From NCBI GenBank assembly GCA_023380575.1, contig JAMCRM010000309.1:1-7315 (forward strand): DNA of 7,315 nucleotides, written 5' to 3'. A program made the translations under genes and the position numbers. Below, one piece after another: positions 1 through 6,619 of this stretch. Source of the stretch: Acidobacteriota bacterium. Its GTDB lineage: Bacteria > Acidobacteriota > Terriglobia > Bryobacterales > Bryobacteraceae. Below the pieces are notes generated by a model. That model saw only the letters and a program-made list of their open reading frames with translations. It did not search any database and was not told the DNA's origin. The stretch's first letter is position 1. Each line of letters starts with the position of its first letter.

Positions 1-57
1 GTGACACTCTCGCAGGAGGTTGTGATCGGGCTGATGGGCGTGAGTCTGATGGCCTGA
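1..57 (+). CDS. C-terminal tail of an unidentified plus-strand protein (partial)
   Basis: Frame 1 is open from the window edge to a TGA at 55-57. It encodes 18 residues ending GLMGVSLMA, mostly hydrophobic, as at the end of a membrane or small-domain protein. Two GC-rich hairpins follow the stop at once, and the next gene converges from the other side, which is what the end of a real plus-strand gene would look like. The piece is too short to identify a family, and an open stretch this short can occur by chance in GC-rich DNA. Confidence 0.3.
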   Translation: MTLSQEVVIGLMGVSLMA

Positions 58-59
58 GC

Positions 60-98
60 GCCGCCTTGGAAGGCGGCGTGGCGGGCTAGAAAGCCCGC
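60..98. terminator. Two tandem GC-rich hairpins between convergent genes
   Basis: Bases 60-66 pair with 71-77 (GCCGCCT / AGGCGGC, loop TGGA). Bases 81-87 pair with 92-98 (GCGGGCT / AGCCCGC, loop AGAA). They lie between the end of the plus-strand frame at 57 and the end of the minus-strand glycosidase at 86; the second stem contains that gene's TAG stop. Neither strand has a T-run after the stems, so this is not a canonical intrinsic terminator. They could still act as a bidirectional transcription or mRNA 3'-end block. Confidence 0.4.
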
Positions 99-1609
99 TC
101 CACGGCGCGGATCACGATGTCCTGCTGGAAGGCGGGCAAGGCCAGCGAAGCCGCCCGGCCGCCTTCTATGGCAATCGCCGGCGAGTAGCCGCCGCTGGCG
201 GGTGCATACAGGCTCACGTCGAAGTGCCCGGCCGGTAGTTGCAGCGTGACCTTTCCGCTGATGGGCTGCCCGGCTGCCGGGTCACTGACCTCGCGCGCAT
301 CCGCGAGATAGGCGACGTAGTCCCGCCCGCGTACGGCCATCGCTGAGGCCACCAGGCTCGCGGGCATCGACTGGACCCACTCAGGCTCCGGCGCAGCATG
401 CACAAAATCGAAGCTGGTCATAAACTCGGCCAGATGTTGCATCCAGGTCCGGATGTGCCGCTGCGAGGCGGGCGTCCCCGTGTCGTTGCCCGGGGTGATC
501 GAAAAGTCAATGTAGTCGTAATGGGAGCCGTTCAGCAGCGCGGTCCAGGCCCGCTTGCGGTGGATGGTCCAGCCGACGGGGTCGCGATACATGCTGGCGG
601 TGTTGTCCTCGTCGAGCACCACGGGCTTCTTTTGCGGGTACACATCGCGGCAGAAGCGGGCCACTTCGGAGAGCATCAGCTCTTTGGACATGAAGCCGCC
701 GAGTTGATAAACCTTGCCGCCGAAACCGGTCTCGGGTAGCGGGTGAACGTTGACGATGTCGAAGACATCCCCGGAAAACGTGGCGTCCAGCGGGAATCGG
801 TTCGTCTTGCCGTAAGGGAAGGCCTGCTGGCCGGAGATCAGGTGCGGCCGGTTCAGGCGCCGCAGTTCCCCGCGCACCACCTTGCCGATTTCCGCCTGCC
901 AGGCATCCACCTCGTCCACCGTGGTGTGTCCGGCGATTCCGCCGCCCGGTTCGTTGCAGATTTCGTAATACACGTTGTCATACGCACTGGTTTCCTGAAT
1001 GATCTTTCGCGCGTATTCTTTTTGGCGGCGGAGCAGTTCCCCATTCTTAGGGGAGAGATACTCTTGCCACGAGATCTTCGCCAGCCCTTGCAGGTTGTTT
1101 TCCGCGCGGAAGGGGTTCAATGCCCAGATGTTGTCCCCGTACGTGTTGCTGAAAATGGTCAGTTCCACCACGATGCCGTGCCGGGAGGCCGCATCCAGGA
1201 AGCGGTGTAGGCGGTCAAAGTACTCCGGATTCCATTGATTCAAGTCGTATCTGGGCTCGCCGTCGAGCGCGTTGCCCGGCCCGGTGCGGGGAAACGGCGC
1301 GATGTAGTCGGGCGATTCGGGCTTGCAGGTCGAGTAAGGATTGCGGGGGCTCTGCAACTCGCGAAAGAGCAGAAATGTGCGAGTGAGGGTGATATGGTGC
1401 CGCGCGGCATCATCCAGATACTTCTCGAAATCGAAAGGCCGGTTCAGGACGGAGCCGTAATGCTCGGTAGCCGTAATGAGGGCCAGCGGCTTGCCCCTGA
1501 ACAGGAAGTACTTGGGGTTTTCGGGGTGGATCTTGACGGCCTCCGCCGGTTGCGCCACCGCCGGCGCCATCAACGCAGCCAACACCGCCAATACGTATGC
1601 CCGCTTCAT
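86..1609 (-). CDS. Secreted putative glycoside hydrolase, clan GH-A-like TIM barrel
   Basis: The protein has 507 residues. The start at 1609 is chosen because GAGGAGGG lies 5 bases upstream and residues 1-24 then form a signal peptide (M-K-R, a hydrophobic core, cleavage near AVAQPAEA), so it is exported. An open frame extends upstream to 1750 but overlaps the preceding gene and would bury the signal. Residues about 25-400 look like a (beta/alpha)8 glycosidase. The motif YYEICNEPGG puts the Asn-Glu pair of clan GH-A at N219-E220, with E220 the likely acid/base; E334 in VVLDED is the likely nucleophile after strand 7. Residues about 415-505 are strand-rich (YVAYLAD, GKVTLQLPAG, FDVSLYAP) and look like a C-terminal beta-sandwich of the kind attached to such enzymes. 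It lies 22 bases after the transaldolase-family gene, so the two are probably co-transcribed. The GH family number and substrate cannot be fixed from the sequence alone. Confidence 0.8.
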   Translation of the reverse strand: MKRAYVLAVLAALMAPAVAQPAEAVKIHPENPKYFLFRGKPLALITATEHYGSVLNRPFDFEKYLDDAARHHITLTRTFLLFRELQSPRNPYSTCKPESPDYIAPFPRTGPGNALDGEPRYDLNQWNPEYFDRLHRFLDAASRHGIVVELTIFSNTYGDNIWALNPFRAENNLQGLAKISWQEYLSPKNGELLRRQKEYARKIIQETSAYDNVYYEICNEPGGGIAGHTTVDEVDAWQAEIGKVVRGELRRLNRPHLISGQQAFPYGKTNRFPLDATFSGDVFDIVNVHPLPETGFGGKVYQLGGFMSKELMLSEVARFCRDVYPQKKPVVLDEDNTASMYRDPVGWTIHRKRAWTALLNGSHYDYIDFSITPGNDTGTPASQRHIRTWMQHLAEFMTSFDFVHAAPEPEWVQSMPASLVASAMAVRGRDYVAYLADAREVSDPAAGQPISGKVTLQLPAGHFDVSLYAPASGGYSPAIAIEGGRAASLALPAFQQDIVIRAVERAF

Positions 1610-1614
1610 TCTGG

Positions 1615-1622
1615 CCCTCCTC
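1615..1622 (-). promoter_or_regulatory. Ribosome binding site of the glycoside hydrolase
   Basis: On the minus strand GAGGAGGG ends 5 bases before the ATG at 1609. It falls in the 22-base gap after the transaldolase-family stop and settles the start in favour of the form with a signal peptide. Confidence 0.8.
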
Positions 1623-1631
1623 GAGCGCGGC

Positions 1632-2696
1632 CTAGCGGCCCGCGGCGACCCCGGCTTCGCGGCGCTGCCGGATGACGTCCAGCACCCTGTTCCAGCTCTT
1701 GATAAACATGCTGCGGAAAAGTTCCACCCCGCCGAAACCGGCGTACTCATCCACGGGCAAACCGTCTTCCAGATAAGCCCGGCGGAAATCGGGGACCTTC
1801 TCCATCAGCTCAGAAATCACGCGGTGCGGAACAGGATTGAACAGCCGGTAAACCACCGGGGGATCGGTCTCGATAAGGGTATCCGCCGTGCCCTTCCAGT
1901 TGATGGTAATGATCAGGTTGCCGCCCAGCAGTTCGGTGAAGTGGTGTAGGCCGCGGGCGCCGCCGCCGATGAAAATCGGGGAGTAGCCGCGTTCCTGCAT
2001 CACCGCGTAGACCTTGCGCGCCACGGCCAACCCGGCCTGCCAGAGCACATCGGGGGAGATATCGATCTTTTCCCGCGCCACCCAGCGGCCCAGGAAATCG
2101 TCATATATGCCGGCAATATGGGCGACGAACAGCACCGGGCGGCGGCCGGTTTGGCGCACCACTTTCTCGTACACTTCGCAGACGCTGATCACTTGCGCCA
2201 CGCTCATCACCTCGGTGGCGGTGACGGGCGTGCCCTCACTGAGCAGGGTTTCGATGGCGGCAAGACCCGCCCGCGTCGCGGGCACCTTAATGCAGACATT
2301 GGGGGCCACCTGGCGGTTGGCGCGTGCCTCGCTCAGGATTACCTCGGTATGGTCCTCGCGGACCGGGTCGCCCTGCAGGGTCACGTAGCCGTCGCGGTGC
2401 GGATTCTTCTCATAAAGAGGGCGGAATTTTTCAATAACGGGGGTTGCCAGGCGGCGCTGCAGCAGAGCTTCGGCCTCGCTATCGTTGGAGGTTTCCTGGA
2501 TCGCCTGATCAAGCAGGGAGAGCGCGTAAGGGCCTTCCTCCGGATGGTCGATCATTTTCTGGCTGAAGGATGGATTGAAAGTGCACCCGACGGCCCCGGC
2601 CTCGATGGCCAGGTCGGCCTCCTTGCGCGTCGGGTTATTGACCCAGAACCCGGTCGGGGTCTGCCGTTGCACTCTATGAAAATAGTCCTTGGGCAT
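1632..2696 (-). CDS. Transaldolase-family protein, divergent
   Basis: The protein has 354 residues. The start at 2696 (MPKDYF) follows GGAGGA with 8 bases spacing; an in-frame ATG at 2762 would add an unconvincing 22-residue leader. The core NVCIKVPAT followed by GLAAIETL is the transaldolase signature, making K137 the Schiff-base lysine; VGCTFNPSF (37-44) matches the GvTTNPS strand-2 motif. Known relatives transfer or cleave three-carbon dihydroxyacetone units. Several canonical positions differ. The N-terminal Asp of the YLDT-type motif appears to be Asn (WVNNPT, 18-23). The usual N-x-T-L-x-F-S stretch reads VTATEVMSVAQ, and the FVGR-I-D segment reads FVAHIAGIYDD. It is longer than FSA-type enzymes (about 220 residues) and nearer the classical TalB length with a helical C-terminal tail. 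It leads the minus-strand pair with the secreted glycosidase and diverges from aldA. It is probably a specialised aldolase or transaldolase of sugar breakdown rather than the housekeeping pentose-phosphate enzyme. Confidence 0.85.
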   Translation of the reverse strand: MPKDYFHRVQRQTPTGFWVNNPTRKEADLAIEAGAVGCTFNPSFSQKMIDHPEEGPYALSLLDQAIQETSNDSEAEALLQRRLATPVIEKFRPLYEKNPHRDGYVTLQGDPVREDHTEVILSEARANRQVAPNVCIKVPATRAGLAAIETLLSEGTPVTATEVMSVAQVISVCEVYEKVVRQTGRRPVLFVAHIAGIYDDFLGRWVAREKIDISPDVLWQAGLAVARKVYAVMQERGYSPIFIGGGARGLHHFTELLGGNLIITINWKGTADTLIETDPPVVYRLFNPVPHRVISELMEKVPDFRRAYLEDGLPVDEYAGFGGVELFRSMFIKSWNRVLDVIRQRREAGVAAGR

Positions 2697-2820
2697 CTGC
2701 TCTCTCCTCCGAATGGTTATAAAATACGAGCCATGGCGCGCCAGGCACGTGTAGCACATCATTTTACCTCAACCGGTTCTTAAAGTCGGCCAGCTTGGCC
2801 AAACAGGGGGAAAGGAAGAG
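2697..2820. promoter_or_regulatory. Divergent promoter/operator region between the transaldolase-family gene and aldA
   Basis: This 124-base gap separates divergent starts, so it must hold both promoters. Perfect palindromes are TTATAA (2717-2722), TGGCGCGCCA (2734-2743), CACGTG (2746-2751) and AACCGGTT (2771-2778). An inverted repeat GGCCA-GCT-TGGCC lies at 2788-2800. The A+T-rich stretch 2716-2727 is the best -10-like candidate, but I find no good -35 partner on either strand. The palindromes are candidate operator halves for an unseen regulator; none is proven. No riboswitch-like structure was recognised. Confidence 0.5.
2705..2710 (-). promoter_or_regulatory. Ribosome binding site of the transaldolase-family gene
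   Basis: GGAGGA on the minus strand ends 8 bases before the ATG at 2696. It supports this start over the upstream in-frame ATG at 2762. Confidence 0.75.
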
Positions 2821-4263
2821 ATGAAAGAATACGGCAATTTCATTAACGGCAGGTTTACCACGCCGGACGGAAGCCAGGAACGGATCGAAGTGAAGAATCC
2901 TTCCACCGGCGAGGTGATCGCCACTGTACCGGAAAGCACGCCGGCGGAAATTGAAGCGGCGTTCGCGGCTGCCAAGGCGGCGCAAACCGAGTGGGCGGCC
3001 CGCCCGGCTGTCGAGCGCGCCAAGGCGCTGCATACGATTGCCGCGCGGGTGCGCGAAAACACGGAGCGAATCGCCCGCGTTGTTACCGAAGAGCAGGGCA
3101 AAATACTCGGACTGGCGCGCGTGGAAGCGGCCTTTACCGCGGACTACTTCGACTATATGGCGGAGTGGGCGCGCCGCATCGAAGGAGAGATCCTGGAAAG
3201 CGACCGTCCCGGGGAAACCATCCTGCTATTCCGGCAGCCCATCGGGGTCATCGCGGGCATTCTCCCCTGGAATTTTCCCTTCTTCCTGATTGCGCGCAAA
3301 ACGGCGCCCGCGCTGGTCACGGGAAACACCATTGTCATCAAGCCCAGCGAGGAGACCCCCATCAATGCTGCGCTTTTCTGCGAGTTGATCGCGGATTTGG
3401 GCTTGCCTCCCGGGGTGATCAACATCGTCCACGGGCGCGGACCCACGGTGGGGCAGGCCCTGGCGGGTTCCCCGGTGGCGGGCATGGTCAGCTTTACCGG
3501 CAGCGTGCAAACCGGCTGTGCCATCATGGCGGCCGCCGCTTCGAACATCACCAAGGTCAACCTGGAACTGGGGGGCAAGGCACCCGCCATCGTGATGGCC
3601 GATGCCGATATCGACCTGGCCGTGAGAGCCGTCAAGGCCTCGCGCGTGATCAACAGCGGGCAGGTCTGCAACTGCGCCGAACGGGTCTATGTCCAGGCGA
3701 AGATCGCCGGCGAGTTCACCGAAAAGCTCTCGCAGGCGATGAAGGAAACGCGCTTTGGCAATCCCCTTGAAGACGAATCGGTGGAATACGGGCCGCTGAT
3801 CAACGAGGGAGGTTTCCGCAAGGTGGAACGGCTTGTGTCCACTGCCTTGAAGCAGGGGGCAACCGTGGTAACCGGCGGTTCCAGGGGACCCGGCGAGGGC
3901 GGCTACTACTACCAGCCCACCGTGCTGGCCGACTGCCGCCAGGACATGGACATCATCCGCAACGAGACGTTCGGCCCCGTGGTTCCCTTAGTGACTTTCG
4001 ACGACCTGGACCAGGCCATTCAATACGCCAACGACTCCGACTATGGCCTCACCTCGTCGATTTACACGCGGGATCTGAACGTGGCGCTCAAGGCCTGCCA
4101 GCAGATCCGCTTCGGCGAAACCTATATCAACCGCGAGAATTTCGAAGCCATGCAGGGCTTCCATGCCGGATGGCGCAAGAGCGGCATCGGCGGCGCCGAC
4201 GGCAAGCACGGGCTATACGAGTTCACCCAGACGCACGTCGTCTACCTGCAGCGGGCGCTGTAG
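2821..4263 (+). CDS. aldA: Lactaldehyde/glycolaldehyde dehydrogenase (AldA type)
   Basis: This 480-residue NAD-dependent aldehyde dehydrogenase is close to E. coli AldA (479 residues) along its whole length. Long stretches are shared from memory of that protein, including AFTADYxDYMAEWARR (104-119), ILPWNFPFFLIARK (147-160), SRVINSGQVCNCAERVYV (274-291) and GFHAGWRKSGIGGADGKHGL (446-465). The catalytic set is complete: oxyanion Asn N151, general base E249 in LELGGK, and nucleophile C283 in GQVC. The known role is oxidation of L-lactaldehyde to L-lactate and glycolaldehyde to glycolate in the cytosol, at the end of fucose, rhamnose and related pathways. AGGGGGA (2805-2811) and AAGGA (2812-2816) precede the ATG. 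It is the only complete plus-strand gene. Its TAG is immediately followed by the stop of the convergent SDR gene, with no intergenic base. A related semialdehyde is possible as substrate, but the AldA-specific conservation makes lactaldehyde or glycolaldehyde most likely. Confidence 0.93.
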   Translation: MKEYGNFINGRFTTPDGSQERIEVKNPSTGEVIATVPESTPAEIEAAFAAAKAAQTEWAARPAVERAKALHTIAARVRENTERIARVVTEEQGKILGLARVEAAFTADYFDYMAEWARRIEGEILESDRPGETILLFRQPIGVIAGILPWNFPFFLIARKTAPALVTGNTIVIKPSEETPINAALFCELIADLGLPPGVINIVHGRGPTVGQALAGSPVAGMVSFTGSVQTGCAIMAAAASNITKVNLELGGKAPAIVMADADIDLAVRAVKASRVINSGQVCNCAERVYVQAKIAGEFTEKLSQAMKETRFGNPLEDESVEYGPLINEGGFRKVERLVSTALKQGATVVTGGSRGPGEGGYYYQPTVLADCRQDMDIIRNETFGPVVPLVTFDDLDQAIQYANDSDYGLTSSIYTRDLNVALKACQQIRFGETYINRENFEAMQGFHAGWRKSGIGGADGKHGLYEFTQTHVVYLQRAL

Positions 4264-5049
4264 TCACTCGTTTGACCATTCGGCGGCGGCCAGGTAACCG
4301 GCGTCCACAATCAGGGTGGTGCCGGTGATTCCGGATGAGCCATCGCCGGAGAGGTACAGAGCCGCATCCGCAACCTCGCGCGCGGTCAGGGCCTTTCCGA
4401 GTGGCACACGGTTGAGCCGCTCGCGCAAAGTTCGCTCCGGGTCCGGCGTCGAGTTCAGGTGCTCACGCAACATGGGCGTATCGGTGATGCCGGGACACAC
4501 GCAATTCACACGGATGCCGTAGCGGGCAAGGTCGAGGGCTAGCGTCTTCGACAGCATGGCCACGCCGCCCTTCGAGGCGACATAGGCCGGGGTCCTGGCC
4601 TGCCCCACAAAGGACGAGATCGACCCCATGGTGACGATAGTGGGCCGCGTGGATGCGCGCAGGGCGGGCAGCGCGTACTTGCAGCACAGGAAGATGGATT
4701 TCAGGTTGATATCCATCACCCTGTCCCACTCCGCAACAGTGCACTCTTCGATGGTCTTCACCAGGACCACGCCGGCGTTGTTCACCAGGTGGTCCAGCCC
4801 GCCGTACAGCTTCACGCCCGCATCGATACCGGCGATCACGTCCTCTTCACGGCTGACATCGGCGCGAAAGAACTGGCAAATGCCGCCTTCGGCCCTGATC
4901 TGCTCAGCGGCGGCACGACCCTTCTCCTCGTTCCGGCCCAACATGACGACGCGCGCGCCTTCTTCGGCGAAGCGCTGGGCACAACCCAGACCGATGCCGT
5001 AACTCGCGCCCGTTACCAACGCCACGCGATTCTCAAATTGGCGGCTCAT
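4264..5049 (-). CDS. Short-chain dehydrogenase/reductase, probable sugar or polyol dehydrogenase
   Basis: The protein has 261 residues, the usual classical-SDR length. The cofactor motif TGASYGIG is at 13-20, NNAG at 90-93, the structural Asn in DINLKS at 115, and the catalytic triad S143, Y156, K160 (YVASK). PG plus T near 186-191 follows the usual pattern after strand 6. The end of strand 2 reads MLGRN, with Arg39 rather than an acidic residue, which tends to favour NADP(H); this is a weak inference. The ATG overlaps the TGA of the upstream MBL-fold gene (ATGA, 5046-5049), and GGAGGT (5058-5063) sits 8 bases before it. In this operon a likely job is oxidising an aldose (fucose, rhamnose, galactose type) to its lactone, but SDR substrates cannot be read from sequence alone and a keto-sugar or FabG-like role is possible. 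It is the last gene of the operon and abuts aldA tail to tail. Confidence 0.88.
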   Translation of the reverse strand: MSRQFENRVALVTGASYGIGLGCAQRFAEEGARVVMLGRNEEKGRAAAEQIRAEGGICQFFRADVSREEDVIAGIDAGVKLYGGLDHLVNNAGVVLVKTIEECTVAEWDRVMDINLKSIFLCCKYALPALRASTRPTIVTMGSISSFVGQARTPAYVASKGGVAMLSKTLALDLARYGIRVNCVCPGITDTPMLREHLNSTPDPERTLRERLNRVPLGKALTAREVADAALYLSGDGSSGITGTTLIVDAGYLAAAEWSNE

Positions 5050-5822
5050 GCGATTACACCTCCAGGGAACCGTTTGAACACCTCGGGGTCATAAATGGAT
5101 GCCGTCAGGTCCGCTTCCTTGCGGATGCGCCCCCAGGTGGCGTCGGCTTCCATCATGCTCTCCATCACGCCCAGGTAATGGCCCTGCTCCAGGTTGCCGT
5201 ATTTGAAGAAGCAATCGGTCACGATGAGGGTCCCCTTGGCCGTATCGATGCACACGGCAAGGGAGGAGCGGTGATGGACACCCGCCCAGAACGTCCGCAG
5301 CCCCGGCAGGATCTGCTCTTCATCCGCCAGCAGCCGGACCTTCTCCCATCCCTCATTCTGCAGGTAATTGTTGACTTCGGGCGGAATGCGCAGGTGCCGC
5401 GGTACGTGCAGATGGTAGTAGGGCGCCTGGAAGTCTTCAATCCAGCCCTTGCGGGAGATGCAGATCTCGGCGTTCCGGAAAAGGTGGATGTTGGATGTGG
5501 CGTAGGCCTGCAGCGGGGTGACAATCACCATGTCGATGTCTTCCGGCGTAAGGCCCTGGGAGCGCACGATGTTCTGCGGTAGCTGATCGTCCGTACGGGC
5601 AATCTGCGCTTCCGGAAAACCGAAGAATTCGAGCCACCCCGCGTTGAGGACGCGCAGGTCCTGCGGAGGGCCGGTATTGATCAAAATGTTCTTCCCGCCG
5701 CCCCGGATCAGGTAGATGATGGCGTTCATCTCCTCGCGGGTGTTCCAGTGCTGCATCCAGTAGACTTCGGGTCCGGGGACCCAGAAGGTTCCGCCATTAA
5801 AAGCCTGCACGGAATATTTCAT
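5046..5822 (-). CDS. MBL-fold lactonase-like protein with a degenerate metal site
   Basis: The protein has 258 residues, the size of AHL-lactonase-like MBL proteins. Fold landmarks are clear: NAIIYLIRGGGKNILINTGPP (33-53), LTPEDIDMVIVT (91-102), a segment with FRNAEI (115-120), GVHHRSS (181-187) and LIVTDCFF (199-206). In active relatives T102 is followed by HLHxDH; here the residues are P103-L-Q105-A-Y107-A108, so all four HxHxDH ligands are replaced. The His of the GHTxGS-like motif (H183) and the Asp of the later strand (D203) remain, but the last His position appears to be Y244 (IYDPEV). The frame is continuous with good codons on both sides, so this is not a frameshift. The ATG overlaps the aldolase stop (ATGA, 5819-5822) and its own stop overlaps the SDR start. 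Context suggests a sugar-lactone hydrolase role. With the metal site gone it may bind, regulate or use a different chemistry, so the activity is unknown. Confidence 0.75.
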   Translation of the reverse strand: MKYSVQAFNGGTFWVPGPEVYWMQHWNTREEMNAIIYLIRGGGKNILINTGPPQDLRVLNAGWLEFFGFPEAQIARTDDQLPQNIVRSQGLTPEDIDMVIVTPLQAYATSNIHLFRNAEICISRKGWIEDFQAPYYHLHVPRHLRIPPEVNNYLQNEGWEKVRLLADEEQILPGLRTFWAGVHHRSSLAVCIDTAKGTLIVTDCFFKYGNLEQGHYLGVMESMMEADATWGRIRKEADLTASIYDPEVFKRFPGGVIA

Positions 5823-6619
5823 GCTCTGCCATTCCTCCCGGCATGTACCAATTCCGGAATGCCTTCCACCACCGTCTTCCGGAAACTGCGTATAGCATTC
5901 AAATAAACTCCGATGTCGCTGCCCATGCTAATGGCGCGGAAGCCCTTGCGAATCCAATGGATGGTCGCCTCCGGGGTGGCCGGCAGGAATCCCGGTGCCA
6001 CGCCGTAGCGGCGGCAGGCGCCGACCAGCGAATCCATCGACTGCAGGAAGCGGGGATGATCGAACTGCGCGGGGATCCCCATCGAGACGGTGAGGTCATA
6101 GTGCCCCATCCAGGCGATATCCACGCCCGGCACGGAAACGATGGGATGCAGGTTCTCGAAGGCCTTGACGGTTTCCAGCAGCAGGATGACCACGATCTCT
6201 TCATTCATCCGGGCAAAGAACTCCGGACTCCCCGCCTGATAGAGATCGTGCGCCACTCCTAGCGCTACGCCGCGCCGGCCCTGTGGCGCGTACTTCAACT
6301 GCGCGACTACGTTTTCCGCCTGCGCCCGGCTTTCGATGCGCGGGACCATCACGCCGCGCACGCCCAGATCGAGCACCCGGGAGAGCGGCGCGAAGTTCAC
6401 GTCCGGCACGCGCACCATGGGAAAGATGTTGCTCCCGCGGCAGGAGGCGACACTTTCCGCGAGCAGGCCGATATCGCAGCGGCCATGCTCCATGTCGAAG
6501 ATCACGAACTCCGCCCCGGCAGCCGCCAGCATGGGCCCGATACCCGGGGTGAAAAGTTCCAGAACCATCTGGCCCAGAATTACTTCACCGTCATGCCATC
6601 TTTTCCGTAAACCGGTCAT
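5819..6619 (-). CDS. HpcH/HpaI-family class II aldolase, 2-keto-3-deoxy sugar-acid type
   Basis: The protein has 266 residues, normal for the family. Active-site residues fall at the same numbers as in E. coli HpaI: H45 (DMEHG), R70, D84 (VLDLG), metal ligands E149 (LLLET) and D175 (MGHYDLTVSMG). KYAPQGRRG (109-117) and VPGVD (163-167) are further family marks. The family performs metal-dependent retro-aldol cleavage of 2-keto-3-deoxy acids to pyruvate plus an aldehyde in the cytosol. Residue 147, Gln in HpaI, is Leu, and 174, Ala in HpaI, is Tyr; a GH[FY]DL variant is, to my recollection, common in rhamnonate-aldolase-like relatives. The likely substrate is a 2-keto-3-deoxy-rhamnonate or fuconate-type acid, whose lactaldehyde product would feed the nearby AldA. 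It overlaps both neighbours by 4 bases. GAGGGG lies just 3 bases before the ATG, a short spacing, so translation may depend on coupling to the upstream gene. Confidence 0.87.
   Translation of the reverse strand: MTGLRKRWHDGEVILGQMVLELFTPGIGPMLAAAGAEFVIFDMEHGRCDIGLLAESVASCRGSNIFPMVRVPDVNFAPLSRVLDLGVRGVMVPRIESRAQAENVVAQLKYAPQGRRGVALGVAHDLYQAGSPEFFARMNEEIVVILLLETVKAFENLHPIVSVPGVDIAWMGHYDLTVSMGIPAQFDHPRFLQSMDSLVGACRRYGVAPGFLPATPEATIHWIRKGFRAISMGSDIGVYLNAIRSFRKTVVEGIPELVHAGRNGRA

Noticed and set aside
743..1675. Several plus-strand open frames opposite the glycoside hydrolase
   Set aside because: All are antisense shadows of a gene with a signal peptide, an RBS and catalytic motifs. None has a convincing RBS or recognisable domain.
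1610..1750. N-terminal extension of the glycoside hydrolase to an ATG at 1750
   Set aside because: It would overlap the transaldolase-family gene by over 100 bases and bury the signal peptide. The start at 1609 has a strong RBS.
2118..2783. A 221-codon open frame on the plus strand opposite the transaldolase-family gene
   Set aside because: It lies antisense to a gene with clear family motifs. Its translation shows no domain, and long antisense frames are common at this GC content.
2991..3770. A 259-codon open frame on the plus strand inside aldA
   Set aside because: It overlaps the well-supported aldA frame. Its translation is rich in Arg, Gly, His and Ala with no recognisable motif, as expected for an off-frame reading of GC-rich coding DNA.
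5497..5517. Sequencing error or frameshift as the cause of the lost HxHxDH motif
   Set aside because: The frame continues on both sides with family-like residues, and all four ligand codons differ individually (CCG, CAG, TAC, GCC). A single indel would not give that.
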